Shown here: piece by piece, positions 33,414 through 43,464 of the stretch
How positions within the stretch are numbered: the stretch's first letter is position 1
Layout: each line of letters opens with the position of its first letter
Source: Agapetus fuscipes
Taxonomy: Eukaryota; Arthropoda; Insecta; Trichoptera; Glossosomatidae
Direction of reading: 5' to 3'
Assembly: GCA_951799405.1 (NCBI GenBank)
Contig: OX637345.1
Coordinates: forward strand, 14,074,001-14,138,000
Length of the DNA: 64,000 nt
The notes under the pieces: generated by a model
Seen by the model: only the letters and a program-made list of their open reading frames with translations
The model's database searches: none
Told to the model about the DNA's origin: nothing
Position numbers and translations under genes: made by a program

Positions 33414-33625
33414 CAGGGGCGTGCATCCCATACAGGCACATGCGCCTAATAAGTAGGCAATATATGGTAAAAAAAAAAACATGTAAGATATTTAGATTTA
33501 AAATTCAAAATTTAAGTTCGATTGGAGCCATCGTTGTCACTTCAGTCAATTTCATATGAGTTATTTTAAAGGAATGGGAGAAAATATTTATTCTGAAATG
33601 TGTTTTCCTATAACCTATGCTCCTG
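33414..33625 (+). mobile_element. MITE-1 copy
   Basis: Starts CAGGGGCGTGCATCCCATAC and ends CCTATGCTCCTG. It contains GAGTTATTTTAAAGGAATGG. Flanking 8-mers differ, so the target-site duplication has decayed or never existed. Confidence 0.85.
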
Positions 33626-33644
33626 TTAATAAGATAACAGTCTG

Positions 33645-34085
33645 TAGCTTAGTTGGTAAAGTGATTGCGTTCAACGCCAGAGGGATAGGTTTCGATCCCT
33701 ACCAATATCACAAAGAATAGTTTTCCCTTTCCTTGTAGGTATAATATGTTAAACTTAAATTCAAAATGAGTACCGGTTCCCTTGGACGCAGGGAAACCTC
33801 CACTCAAATTGAAATGGTAGGCGTAAGGCTTAGATTCCTGTGAAAATTAATAGGTTTCAAAAGGACCACGTTCCAGTAAATGTGAAGGGTTCACCTGTTT
33901 CGGCAGAGAGAAGGTTGAGGATCCCATTTTATGTGAAGACTAAGTAAACCTTGCCAGTTCCAAGGTTATGACTTAGAAACAAACATTGATACGGCAAATC
34001 ATTCCTCATATCCTTAGTAGCGATTAAAACTTAGCTCTCTGGCTTTGAACGCAAGCGTTCTACCCACTGAGCTGTCGATCTGACA
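33645..34085. mobile_element. Inverted SINE-T dimer, second copy
   Basis: The forward unit head is TGTAGCTTAGTTGGTAAAGT and GGTTTCGATCCC. The reverse unit begins near 33900 and ends with the complement of GAGCTGTCGATCTGAC. Architecture and head types match 24992-25472, although the sequence has diverged. Confidence 0.7.
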
Positions 34086-34364
34086 CCAATAGTTACTAAG
34101 TTTTCGAAACTCAATTTATTTCAAAATCATTAACTCTTCAAAAAAAGTCCTGAATGCTTAGACCGGTCAAGGTTGATTCAGTGCTCTTAGTGTTGATATG
34201 AGGAAAGTAATGAAATATTTTCAAATACCTAAGTAGGTACCTACGTCGAATTTCTGACGTATGTATCTAGGTACCTACATAGTTTTTCTTCAAAAGGGTC
34301 ATAAACATCATAAATAAATAAATATTAGGATGATTTATTTAGTGAGCGTTGTTTTTGCGTAAAT

Positions 34365-34516
34365 CACACTTCAAGAGCCGTCCTGGAGCTTGGTCATTGC
34401 TATAGAAAGCGCCAATTCTCAAGAAAGCTGGGCCTTGCTAGTTGGCTAAGGCTGGTTGGACCTTTGGTGACCGGTCGTTATTAAAGGCACATGAATTATT
34501 TAAATCCAGCGAATAG
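34365..34516 (-). mobile_element. SINE-5S body fragment
   Basis: CAAGAGCCGTCCTGGAGCTT, GCGCCAATTCTCAAG and GGACCTTTGGTGACCGGTC match the body. It stops at CAGCGAATAGCAAA where the SINE-T at 34517 begins. Confidence 0.75.
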
Positions 34517-34852
34517 CAAAACGCAACTAAGCTACACATATAGTGTAACTCTTTACATGCGTTATCTGCGAAGGGGTCGCATGTGTCAACTCGGGACCTA
34601 TTTATTTTTTACGGGTAAGGGGACCGGCCTACCACCAAACACTTTCAGTTGAAGTGGGCGTGTCTCAAATCCTTGGGGGGTGCTGGTTCTCATTTCTTGT
34701 GAAGGCTGAGTAGGTACACCTTGCCGGTATTTTTTTTTGGGCTGAAAATAAACACCGAAATGGGAAATCATTTCTGACACCCTCAGGATTCGAACCGGAG
34801 CTCTCGGCATGGAATGCATGTACTCTACCAACTGAGCATCGACTCTCAACCC
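34517..34852 (-). mobile_element. SINE-T, near full length, reverse
   Basis: It has the ACGCAACTAAGCTACACATA end, full body, and head complement TTCGAACCGGAGCTCTC to CTGAGCATCGA. A few bases are lost near the anticodon-like arm. Confidence 0.85.
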
Positions 34853-35595
34853 AAAGGATATCATTTTATGTTTTTAATGTAGATAGGTACCTCTGTATTA
34901 ATCTTGTTTTCAATTTTTAAAATCCGAGATGTCTGCCATTGGTTCCATACGATTAAGTTGCAAAAAAGGTACCTAGGTATAATTTTTTATGATTTTTTTT
35001 TTCATTTTTTTCTTTCACCTTGTTTTTCAACAAAATTTAAATTTTTTTTTTTTTTAGTATTTTAAAATGATTACGTATTAATATCGTCATTGAAATAATT
35101 ATATTATTAATTTTAAAAAAATCAAGTGGGGTAAAGTAAAAATTTTCCTGTGATTTTTTTTTGCTCGTGCGTAAACGCGGCTTAACTTTTTTTGTGTCTT
35201 TTTTCATACAAAAATGAAAAACTAAAGGTCGTTTCACACTTGTAAAAAAAACACAGCAGTGACTTGACAGTTTTTTTCCAGCAGTTGTAGTTTTTTTTTA
35301 AAACAACTTTTTCCTTTGATAATTTCCAACCTTCGAAATAATATATTTTTTTAAGAATTTTCGAAATAAATCATTTTTAAAGGATGTCTTATATACCTAC
35401 AACAAAAAAATAAAAAGAATGTGTAGTCCACACAGACTTTCTGAATGTTTCTGTAAACAATGCTAACAACGCGTACTTAACAAAAATTTTTATAATGTCA
35501 ATAGTATTTTATTTTATTAATAAAATAAAGGTGAATTTTTCCAATTGATGGTTGTATATTGAAAATATAAAAAATGACATATTGTGTGCATAAAA
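34853..35595. other. AT-rich unannotated stretch
   Basis: Poly(A)/poly(T)-rich, no family recognised. Confidence 0.45.
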
Positions 35596-35597
35596 AA

Positions 35598-35848
35598 TAA
35601 TCTATAATCTAAGTTGCAAGGATATATTCATTCAAAGCTCTTAGATGTATGCCCACAAACAAACACGTGTAGTTCGCGCTTACGAATGCTGATTGTGTAG
35701 TCACAAATAAAATCCAAACCTCAAATGAACATAAGGCCTGCAACTCTTGCCGACATTCCCTGAAACAGGGGTGACATTGGCAAAGTGAACCATTTTTTTA
35801 CAGTATGGGTGGTCAGCCTCATACCAACCTATAAGTCAAGGAATCGTC
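35598..35848 (-). mobile_element. Tail module, reverse
   Basis: ATAATCTATAATCTAAGTTG to CTATAAGTCAAGGAATCG. Complete. Confidence 0.85.
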
Positions 35849-36600
35849 CTTTATAAAAAGATTTTAAAACTTGATTATTATATGGTTGTATGTATTGTAT
35901 TAATGTATATCTTTATTAATGAGGTTGTCATTTATTTTGTTTTATTAAAAAAGTATTTATTTAGTTACTTACGTAGGTACTTGTTTTTATGACTAAATTT
36001 AGGAGTCTAAAGTTTATAAAAAATGTAAAATTTCCATTCCATACAATAATAATATTTAATTTATTTAAAGAACCAAAATAAAATATGTGCATAATTAAAA
36101 TATTCATTTCAAATTAAAAATATATTTTTTGAAGGTTTTTTCCTTTTTTTACGCTGTCGATTTTTTGCGATTCAAAATATTTTATATTTTTTAAAAATTA
36201 TTTCGACTAAAATTTGCTGAATGGTCTATACGGCAAACAATAACTAAGGCAGCGATACGTCATAGATATTCAATTTAAACTAGAATTTTTAAAAGTGAGA
36301 GAAAATGAAATTCTCCCCCGGTTTTTCTGCTTCTTCAGGAAACGAGATTTCCTCAGAGTGAAAAATTGTTCTGCTGTAAGATAGCCCGGTTGGTGACAAG
36401 ATTAAGTGAAAAATAACCAAAAATGGGGGATTTTTTTTCTACCGATGCATCCCCAAGTCTACGCTTATAAAATAGATCAATCAAAAGACACGAAATATTT
36501 CGATTCATATATGTACTAAACTAATTTCGCGCTAACGCCGTATTTAAAAAAGAAAAAAAAAACGAGTAGTTATAAAGTATGATAGTTATTGATGAAAATA
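35849..36600. other. AT-rich stretch with one isolated MITE-3 end
   Basis: 36219-36265 (AATGGTCTATACGGCAAACA to CTAAGGCAGCGATACG) is a lone MITE-3 terminal repeat. The rest is unassigned. Confidence 0.5.
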
Positions 36601-36601
36601 G

Positions 36602-36963
36602 GTCAAATTGCAGTTGGAAGGCGGTACACAGTGGCATACTTTTACCCACCTTGATGTATGGAAGTGAAGCCTGGACGGTGAGTGAAAGTGAAATTAATAA
36701 GGTCAATACTGTTGAAATGGACTTTCTAAGAAGTATGATTGGGAAAAAACGGAGTGACAGGGTGAGGAATGATTTTGTAAGAGAAGAATGTGGTGCAAGA
36801 GAAAGTGTGAAAGTGAAGATTAAAAGAAGTTTGTTAAGATGGTTTGGGCATATGGAGAGAATGAATGAGGAAAGACTGACGAAGAAAGTATATGTTGGTA
36901 GAATAGATGGATGTTGTGGTACAGGAAGACCGAGAAAGGTATGGATGGACCAAATATCCGAAA
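36602..36963 (+). pseudogene. LINE-B ORF fragment (intact frame)
   Basis: An open frame of ~115 codons reads WKAVHSGILLPTLMYGSEA, FLRSMIGKKRSDRVRNDF, LLRWFGHMERMNEERLTKK and GTGRPRKVWMDQISE. The LPTLMYGSEAW and GHxERM...GRPRKVW blocks align without gaps with LINE-A residues at 62100-62300. At ATATCCGAAAT the sequence jumps into the 3' half of the tail module. Confidence 0.9.
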
Positions 36964-37106
36964 TGGTTTTTATGTTGTAGGCTCACATGAGGCACGTGCA
37001 AACGCGAACTTGTACGTGTCTTGGTTGTGGGAATGCATGTAATGTGAATCTCCAATGTAACATATCTTTGCAACTTAGATTAGATTAGATTAGATTAGAT
37101 TAGGCT
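36964..37106 (+). mobile_element. Tail module, 3' half
   Basis: GGTTTTTATGTTGTAGGCTC to (AGATT)n. It differs from the 3' half at 40268-40402 at only a handful of positions. The S126 array starts immediately after the AGATT tail. Confidence 0.85.
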
Positions 37107-37112
37107 AAATGA

Positions 37113-39229
37113 AAATGTCTATCAAATAAAGGACATATTGTAAGATGAGCGACCATGTCTCCAGAATGAGTCATGATAGCCTTACTCACACCGTAGCTTA
37201 TGAGATGACAATTGGTCAACGTCCAGCTGGAAGACCACATAAAAGTCTGTGAAATAGAGGACATAGAAGATGAGATACCATGTCTCCAGAATGAGCCATG
37301 ATAGACTCACTCACACCGTAGCTTATGAGATGACAATTGGTCAACGTCCAGCTGGAAGACCACATAAAAGTCTGTGAAATAGAGGACATAGAAGATGAGA
37401 TACCATGTCTCCAGAATGAGCCATGATAGACTCACTCACACCGTAGCTTATGAGATGACAATTGGTCAACGTCCAGCTGGAAGACCACATAAAAGTCTGT
37501 GAAATAGAGGACATAGTAAGATGAGAGACCATGTCTCCAGAATGAGCCATGATAGACTCACTCACACCGTAGCTTATGAGATGACAATTGGTCAACGTCC
37601 AGCTGGAAGACCACATAAAAGTCTGTGAAATAGAGGACATAGTAAGATGAGAGACCATGTCTCCAGAATGAGCCATGATAGACTCACTCACACCGTAGCT
37701 TATGAGATGACAATTGGTCAACGTCCAGCTGGAAGACCACATAAAAGTCTGTGAAATAGAGGACATAGTAAGATGAGAGACCATGTCTCCAGAATGAGCC
37801 ATGATAGACTCACTCACACCGTAGCTTATGAGATGACAATTGGTCAACGTCCAGCTGGAAGACCACATAAAAGTCTGTGAAATAGAGGACATAGTAAGAT
37901 GAGAGACCATGTCTCCAGAATGAGCCATGATAGACTCACTCACACCGTAGCTTATGAGATGACAATTGGTCAACGTCCAGCTGGAAGACCACATAAAAGT
38001 CTGTGAAATAGAGGACATAGTAAGATGAGAGACCATGTCTCCAGAATGAGCCATGATAGACTCACTCACACCGTAGCTTATGAGATGACAATTGGTCAAC
38101 GTCCAGCTGGAAGACCACATAAAAGTCTGTGAAATAGAGGACATAGTAAGATGAGAGACCATGTCTCCAGAATGAGCCATGATAGACTCACTCACACCGT
38201 AGCTTATGAGATGACAATTGGTCAACGTCCAGCTGGAAGACCACATAAAAGTCTGTGAAATAGAGGACATAGAAGATGAGATACCATGTCTCCAGAATGA
38301 GCCATGATAGACTCACTCACACCGTAGCTTATGAGATGACAATTGGTCAACGTCCAGCTGGAAGACCACATAAAAGTCTGTGAAATAGAGGACATAGTAA
38401 GATGAGAGACCATGTCTCCAGAATGAGCCATGATAGACTCACTCACACCGTAGCTTATGAGATGACAATTGGTCAACGTCCAGCTGGAAGACCACATAAA
38501 AGTCTGTGAAATAGAGGACATAGTAAGATGAGAGACCATGTCTCCAGAATGAGCCATGATAGACTCACTCACACCGTAGCTTATGAGATGACAATTGGTC
38601 AACGTCCAGCTGGAAGACCACATAAAAGTCTGTGAAATAGAGGACATAGTAAGATGAGAGACCATGTCTCCAGAATGAGCCATGATAGACTCACTCACAC
38701 CGTAGCTTATGAGATGACAATTGGTCAACGTCCAGCTGGAAGACCACATAAAAGTCTGTGAAATAGAGGACATAGTAAGATGAGAGACCATGTCTCCAGA
38801 ATGAGCCATGATAGACTCACTCACACCGTAGCTTATGAGATGACAATTGGTCAACGTCCAGCTGGAAGACCACATAAAAGTCTGTGAAATAGAGGACATA
38901 GTAAGATGAGAGACCATGTCTCCAGAATGAGCCATGATAGACTCACTCACACCGTAGCTTATGAGATGACAATTGGTCAACGTCCAGCTGGAAGACCACA
39001 TAAAAGTCTGTGAAATAGAGGACATAGTAAGATGAGAGACCATGTCTCCAGAATGAGCCATGATAGACTCACTCACACCGTAGCTTATGAGATGACAATT
39101 GGTCAACGTCCAGCTGGAAGACCACATAAAAGTCTGTGAAATAGAGGACATAGTAAGATGAGAGACCATGTCTCCAGAATGAGTCATGATAGACTCACTC
39201 ACACCGTAGCTTATGAGATGACAATTGGG
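37113..39229 (+). repeat. S126 satellite array, about 17 units of 126 bp
   Basis: GAAATAGAGGACATAG recurs every 126 bp (37501 to 37627 for example), or 125 bp in variants reading ACATAGAAGATGAGATACC (37251 to 37376, also near 38270). Units are almost identical. One forward frame of a unit reads KMRDHVSRMSHDRLTHTV, then AYEMTIGQRPAGRPHKSL and a stop. This aligns without gaps with the LINE-A/B C-terminal block GHVERMNDDSLTKYVY...GRPRKVW. The period is 42 codons, so long reverse-strand ORFs (309 and 336 codons) arise; they are by-products broken at the 125-bp units. Confidence 0.97.
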
Positions 39230-39254
39230 CAAATTTCATTTTGAAAATTACTAA

Positions 39255-39330
39255 AAGCGCTTTATTCCATGGGTGAATCACACCTCAAGTGCCCCTTGCT
39301 AATAACAATGGCTGAATTGGTGAAATGTTG
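39255..39330 (-). mobile_element. SINE-5S body fragment (weak)
   Basis: GTGAATCACACCTCAAGTGC resembles the ATCACACCTCAAGAGCC junction seen at 43480. It may be the insertion flank common to these copies. Confidence 0.4.
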
Positions 39331-39331
39331 G

Positions 39332-39664
39332 CCGGTCGATATCTCAGTTGGTAGAGTGCTTGCATTCCATGCCGTGAGCTCGGGCTCGAATCCCACTGAG
39401 GGTGTCAGAAATAATTTCACGTTTTGGTGTTTATTTCAAACCTCAAAATAAAATACCGGCAAGGCTTACTCAGCCTTCACAAGAAATGAGTACCAGCCCC
39501 TCGGAAGCTGGGACACCCCCACTTCAACTGAAGTGGTTGGCGTAAGGCCGGCCCCCTTACCTGTAAAAATGAATAGGTTCAACTCTCCACATGCTCTCCC
39601 CTTCGGGGATAACGCGGCAAGAAGTTACACTATATGTGTAGCTTAGTTGAGTTTTGTGTTGCGT
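39332..39664 (+). mobile_element. SINE-T, full length, forward
   Basis: Best forward copy. The head is GGTCGATATCTCAGTTGGTA and GGGCTCGAATCCC. The body has TACCGGCAAGGCTTACTCAG, a CACTTCAACTGAAGTGG hairpin, GGCCGGCCCCCTTACC and CTTCGGGGATAACG, and the end is TGTAGCTTAGTTG. The head gives a plausible tRNA-like fold with boxes A and B. Confidence 0.9.
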
Positions 39665-39666
39665 TG

Positions 39667-39875
39667 GCGGTCCATTCCAGAAGGCTAGCGTTTGATCCCC
39701 AACAAAGGAGTCTTGAAATTTCTTCCCGATTATAGAAATTATTTCCCAAAATACAATAACGGCAAGGTGTTCTCACAAGAAACGAGAACTAAACCTCTCA
39801 GGACCTGGGAAACTCTCTCTTCAAGTTAACGCAAGGCCGACTCCCTTGCCTGTGAAAATAAATAGGTTTATCAAG
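39667..39875 (+). mobile_element. Second, diverged SINE-T unit in tandem
   Basis: Begins CGGTCCATTCCAGAAGGC and CGTTTGATCCCC, then TAACGGCAAGGTGTTCTCAC and GCAAGGCCGACTCCCTTGCC. It follows directly on the unit at 39332, giving a head-to-tail pair. Confidence 0.65.
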
Positions 39876-39894
39876 TCAATGGTGCTTAGTACCG

Positions 39895-40145
39895 AATAAA
39901 TATCCGAAATTGCGAATGAATGGAATATCCAGAGTCATAATAAAAGAAGAGCCTGTATGAAGAAAATTATGACTCTGGAGGAAATGAAAGAAGTATGTAA
40001 GGACAGAAAGAAATGGCGGTTGATCTGTAATGTTGGTGGCTAGGGTTTATTAAATTGGAATTTGTTTTATTTGTAAATGGATATTTTGTATTTAGATATT
40101 ATTATTTAGTGATGTATAAAATGTAATTTGTCGTGTGTGTGTGTT
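39895..40145 (+). pseudogene. LINE-B ORF end and 3' UTR
   Basis: Reads SEIANEWNIQSHNKRRACM, KKIMTLEEMKEVCKD and RKKWRLICNVGG, then a stop at 40040. It starts at AATATCCGAAAT, the point at which the copy at 36602 is interrupted. Confidence 0.85.
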
Positions 40146-40402
40146 CCTTGACTTATAGGTTGGTATGCGGCTGACCACCCATGCTGTAAAAATGGTTCAC
40201 TTTGCCAATGTCACCCCTGTCTCAGGGAAGGACGGCAAGAGTTGCAGGGTGTATGTCCATTTGAGATTTGGTTTTTATGTTGTAGGTTCACATGAGGCAT
40301 GTGCAAGCGCGAACTTGTACGTGTCTGGTTGTGAGAATGCATGTAATGTGAATCTCCAATGTAACATATCTTTGCAACTTAGATTAGATTAGATTAGATT
40401 AC
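40146..40402 (+). mobile_element. Tail module, reference copy in LINE-B 3' UTR
   Basis: TTGACTTATAGGTTGGTATG, GGCTGACCACCCATGCTG, TTTGCCAATGTCACCCCTG, GGACGGCAAGAGTTGCAGGG and the (AGATT)n end. It sits 100 bp after the LINE-B stop codon, which shows that the module belongs to a LINE 3' UTR. Confidence 0.9.
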
Positions 40403-40439
40403 CTACCTAACCCTACAAAAAAAAAAAAAAAACCTTCTA

Positions 40440-40935
40440 ACTGTTATTTAATTTGCAAGTATATAATAACATGAAAAATTTATATTTCATGCAAACTCAT
40501 AAGCATCACGTTATACAAATGCCGTATGAGTCTCTATTTAAAATAACCCATAACCTCAAATTAGCATACACCCTACGACCCCATCCTGAAAGATTCCATG
40601 AAACAGGGGTGGCATTGGCAAATACGTCCGCCCACTGCTTGTTTGGCTTATCTACAATTCGATTAAAAGACGACCTTTCAATGAAATTGTGTGTAAGAAT
40701 CACATTATACGCAATCTGAGCTGAGAAAAAAACGTAAAACACGATAATGTGAGAGTTGTTTTAAATATTTTTAAAAACAATTTCCAGTTTTCACAATACA
40801 CATTGGTCCAGTACACATGCAAACATTGCTCATGTGAAATTACCTCTGTTGGGCATAAGACAAACAAGCACTAAGGGGACGTAAAAGTGAAGCCATTTTT
40901 AAAAACAGTCGACAGTCTCATACTAAACATAAGGG
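40440..40935 (-). mobile_element. Tail module, reverse, split by MITE-3
   Basis: CCTCAAATTAGCATACACCC and AACAGGGGTGGCATTGGCAA lie left of the MITE; AAAAGTGAAGCCATTTTTAA and CAGTCTCATACTAAACAT lie right of it. Together they rebuild a diverged module. Confidence 0.65.
40625..40881. mobile_element. MITE-3 inserted in a tail module
   Basis: The ends are CGTCCGCCCACTGCTTGTTT and its partner AAACAAGCACTAAGGGGACG. The interior (GATAATGTGAGAGTTGTTTT, CACATTGGTCCAGTACACAT) matches 47394-47638. Confidence 0.8.
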
Positions 40936-41035
40936 AAGTAACAAATGCACACCCATTTGAAATGTGCTTTTATTTTCCCTTTTTCAGATCACGTCATTTC
41001 TATTTTCATCTCATTACGCGTCGTTCCCCTCACTG

Positions 41036-41178
<143 letters not shown>

Positions 41179-41324
41179 GTGTTTTTTTTAATTGCATAAA
41201 ATGTTAATTTTTTTTACATTATTAATATTTATTTATTTTTAATTCGCATACTAATATCTATGTTTGCGTTTCGCAATTGCAGTAGTAATAATGCATTCTA
41301 TCATTGTTATCGGACTTTAAGTAT

Positions 41325-41412
41325 AAAAAAAAAATACCGGGAAACCGGTTATCGAACCACCGACTTCTGCTTCGTAAGGCGCCATTCGCAATCGCTCTCA
41401 CTAAGTATTTCT
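41325..41412 (-). mobile_element. tRNA-like SINE head (other type)
   Basis: The reverse strand has AGTGAGAGCGATTGCGAATG, then GTCGGTGGTTCGATAACCGG. The box-B-like GGTTCGATAACC has an insertion. It matches neither SINE-T nor SINE-5S exactly. Confidence 0.4.
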
Positions 41413-41415
41413 GTA

Positions 41416-41500
41416 AGTGTAACTGTAACTATGTAGCCAACTCCTCTACGGGTGGCTAGAGCCTCTGCAGATTTGTCTCCATATTCTCTTATCCTTGCAT
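41416..41500 (-). mobile_element. LINE-A 3' end fragment
   Basis: TGTAACTGTAACTATGTAGC (tail) followed by GGGTGGCTAGAGCCTCTGCA, as at the 3' end of LINE-A at 61785. It is cut by MITE-4. Confidence 0.75.
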
Positions 41501-41505
41501 GTGCC

Positions 41506-42007
41506 AGCGGCGAAGGGCGCCATACAACTCGATTCCCATCGGCTTCTAAATCTAAATCTAAGCTGCAAAGATATGCGTATCATTTGAGATTCATATTAAA
41601 TGCATTCCCACAAGCAGACACGCATAATTTCGCGCTTACACATGCCGCATGTGGACCTACAGTATAAAAACCCAATCTCAAATGAACATAAGCCCTGCAA
41701 CTCTTGCCGACCTTCCCTAAAGCAGGGGTGACATTGGCAAAGTGAACCGTTTTTTACAGTATGGGTGGTCAGCCGCATACCAACCTATCAGTCAAGGAAT
41801 TCCCCTTCCCCTTCGGGCTTCCCTTTTAAAATGAGGCAACAAAGTAGTTAAAAAATATAGGCAGAAAGTAAAAAAATACATTTAAAACCAAATAAACAAT
41901 ACGTAGTTTTTCCCCATTGAAACCATGAAGTCTACTTTATTATAATTTTTGCCTCATTTTAAAAGGGAAACCGATGGGAATCGAGTTGTATGGCACCCTT
42001 CGTCACT
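41506..42007. mobile_element. MITE-4 interrupted by a tail module
   Basis: The left end is AGCGGCGAAGGGCGCCATAC; the right end is GTATGGCACCCTTCGTCACT. The body from 41815 on matches 31530-31710. The interruption at 41547-41800 is bordered by CGGCTTC and CGGGCTTC, probably the target-site duplication. Confidence 0.85.
41547..41800 (-). mobile_element. Tail module inserted in MITE-4
   Basis: TAAATCTAAATCTAAGCTGC to CTATCAGTCAAGGAAT, complete. It must be younger than the MITE it splits. Confidence 0.85.
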
Positions 42008-42465
42008 AAATGCATACCTCTTTCAATTCATTCATATTGTTATGATTTTGCTGGGTTTTCTTTTAATTAAACTGCAATTATTTTTTCAAAAGAATTTATT
42101 TTACACAGTTTGGTTCACAATTTACAACAATTGACAATCACTGATTTCTAGCTCTTGCTTTCGACTTTACTGCTGAGTGTTTAATCGACACACTGGCTGC
42201 TGCCCCATCGCAGTCCCCTAAAATAGGTGCAACAGAGATCTTTCTTGCATATTCCAGATTATTCGATCTCTCTTCTAGATTACACTAGACAGCCGTTCCA
42301 CTACCATGATGGATTATACCAGAGGGTTCTACACACACCATTGCACCTGCACAGGCGTAGGTACTTCGAAGTTCGTAGTTCGTAACACTATCAACATCAT
42401 ACTAGTGCCAGTCTGTTCTATGTATGCATGTACAGTCTCACGTAGGCACTCCAAGTTCGTATATA
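42008..42465. other. Unassigned sequence
   Basis: Less AT-rich. It may be a decayed element, but shares nothing with the rest of the window that I can see. Confidence 0.4.
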
Positions 42466-42467
42466 CC

Positions 42468-42612
42468 CATCACCTTTTTAATACATTAACTACTTCTACA
42501 TTCACTATGAATATTCCATTCTTTCACAAAATTTACCAATCTGATCCAACCGTACTTTTCTCGGTCTTTCCTTTTCTCTTTTTCGTTTCAGATTTCCTTT
42601 GTATACACTGTA
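42468..42612 (-). pseudogene. LINE-A C-terminal fragment
   Basis: It aligns with 61905-62045 of LINE-A: CATCACCTTTTTAATACATT, CATTCTTTCACAAAATTTAC and GTACTTTTCTCGGTCTTTCC. Confidence 0.75.
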
Positions 42613-42621
42613 TAGTATATA

Positions 42622-42935
42622 GTCCGGTCGATAGCTCAGTTGTTAGAGTGCTTACATTCCATGCCGTGAGCTCGGGTTCGAATCCCACCGAGGATGTCAG
42701 AAATTAAAAAAAAAAATCCCGTTTTCAGTGCTTACTTCAAAAGCAAAATAAATTACCGGCAAGGCTTACTCAGCCTTCAAAAGACATCTGAACCCGAGGG
42801 ATCGGGAGTTGGGAAAACCTCACTTCAACTGAAGTGGTTATCGTAAGGCCAGCTTCTATATATGTAAAAATAAATAAGCTCACATGTCGCATGCAAGCCC
42901 TTTGAGGAAAACATGATTCCACTGATTAAGGTACC
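42622..42935 (+). mobile_element. SINE-T, forward
   Basis: The head is GGTCGATAGCTCAGTTGTTA and CGGGTTCGAATCCC. Small changes occur in the body and the 3' end is worn (GCCCTTTGAGGAAAACATG). Confidence 0.85.
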
Positions 42936-42961
42936 TCATTTTCTTTCACTTACTTTCAGAG

Positions 42962-43147
42962 GTAGATGTACTGTTACTCTGTCGATATTTCGCTAGGGGT
43001 GCCCAGAGCCTCTGCAGAGCTGCCTCCGTTTCTTCCTATCCTTACGCACCTCTTTCAATTAATTCTTATCCATCACCTTTTTCATACATTTTCTTCTTTT
43101 ACGCTCACTTTGTGTATCCCATATTCTTTAACAATCTCTTAAAAGGT
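42962..43147 (-). pseudogene. LINE-A 3' end fragment
   Basis: GTTACTCTGTCGATATTTCG, GGGTGCCCAGAGCCTCTGCA and CTTTTACGCTCACTTTGTGT match the 3' UTR and last ~50 codons of LINE-A. Confidence 0.8.
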
Positions 43148-43460
43148 GTTTTTTTTTTTATTTAAATAATATTTGTAAGATACACGTGTGAATGGGTCTC
43201 AATACTAGAGCTTACTCAGTACTTGGTTTAAGTCAGGCTCACTTGCTCGGCTACTAGCTTTGGCATTTAGACACTTATATGGGGGAGGCGACTCGCGAGT
43301 GAAATGAAGTTCAACTGGTTGCGCGTTTGATAATGTCTTGTAATTATTGCGTTTCCGCGCAAGTAGGTGGGCAAGTTGCGCGTCACACTTGCTAGTGAAC
43401 TTGCTTGTGTAAAGAATGCATGACGCAATACCTATATAATAATAATATTAGGATGATTTA
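43148..43460. other. Unassigned sequence
   Basis: No gene or shared repeat. It contains short GC-richer words (GGGGGAGGCGACTCGCGAG). Confidence 0.4.
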
Positions 43461-43464
43461 TTTG

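Noticed and set aside
37080..37106. Telomere-like TTAGG repeat
   Set aside because: The unit is AGATT, the short-repeat tail of the LINE-B module, and lies internally.
37113..39229. CRISPR array
   Set aside because: Units are contiguous with no variable spacers, and this is eukaryotic DNA.
37341..39232. Reverse-strand ORFs of 309 and 336 codons in near-perfect 42-residue repeats
   Set aside because: They arise because the satellite period (126 bp) is divisible by three. They end where 125-bp units shift the frame, and the opposite strand shows the LINE-derived sense.
42306..42707. 133-codon ORF
   Set aside because: It crosses a LINE-A antisense fragment and a SINE-T head, so it cannot be one gene.
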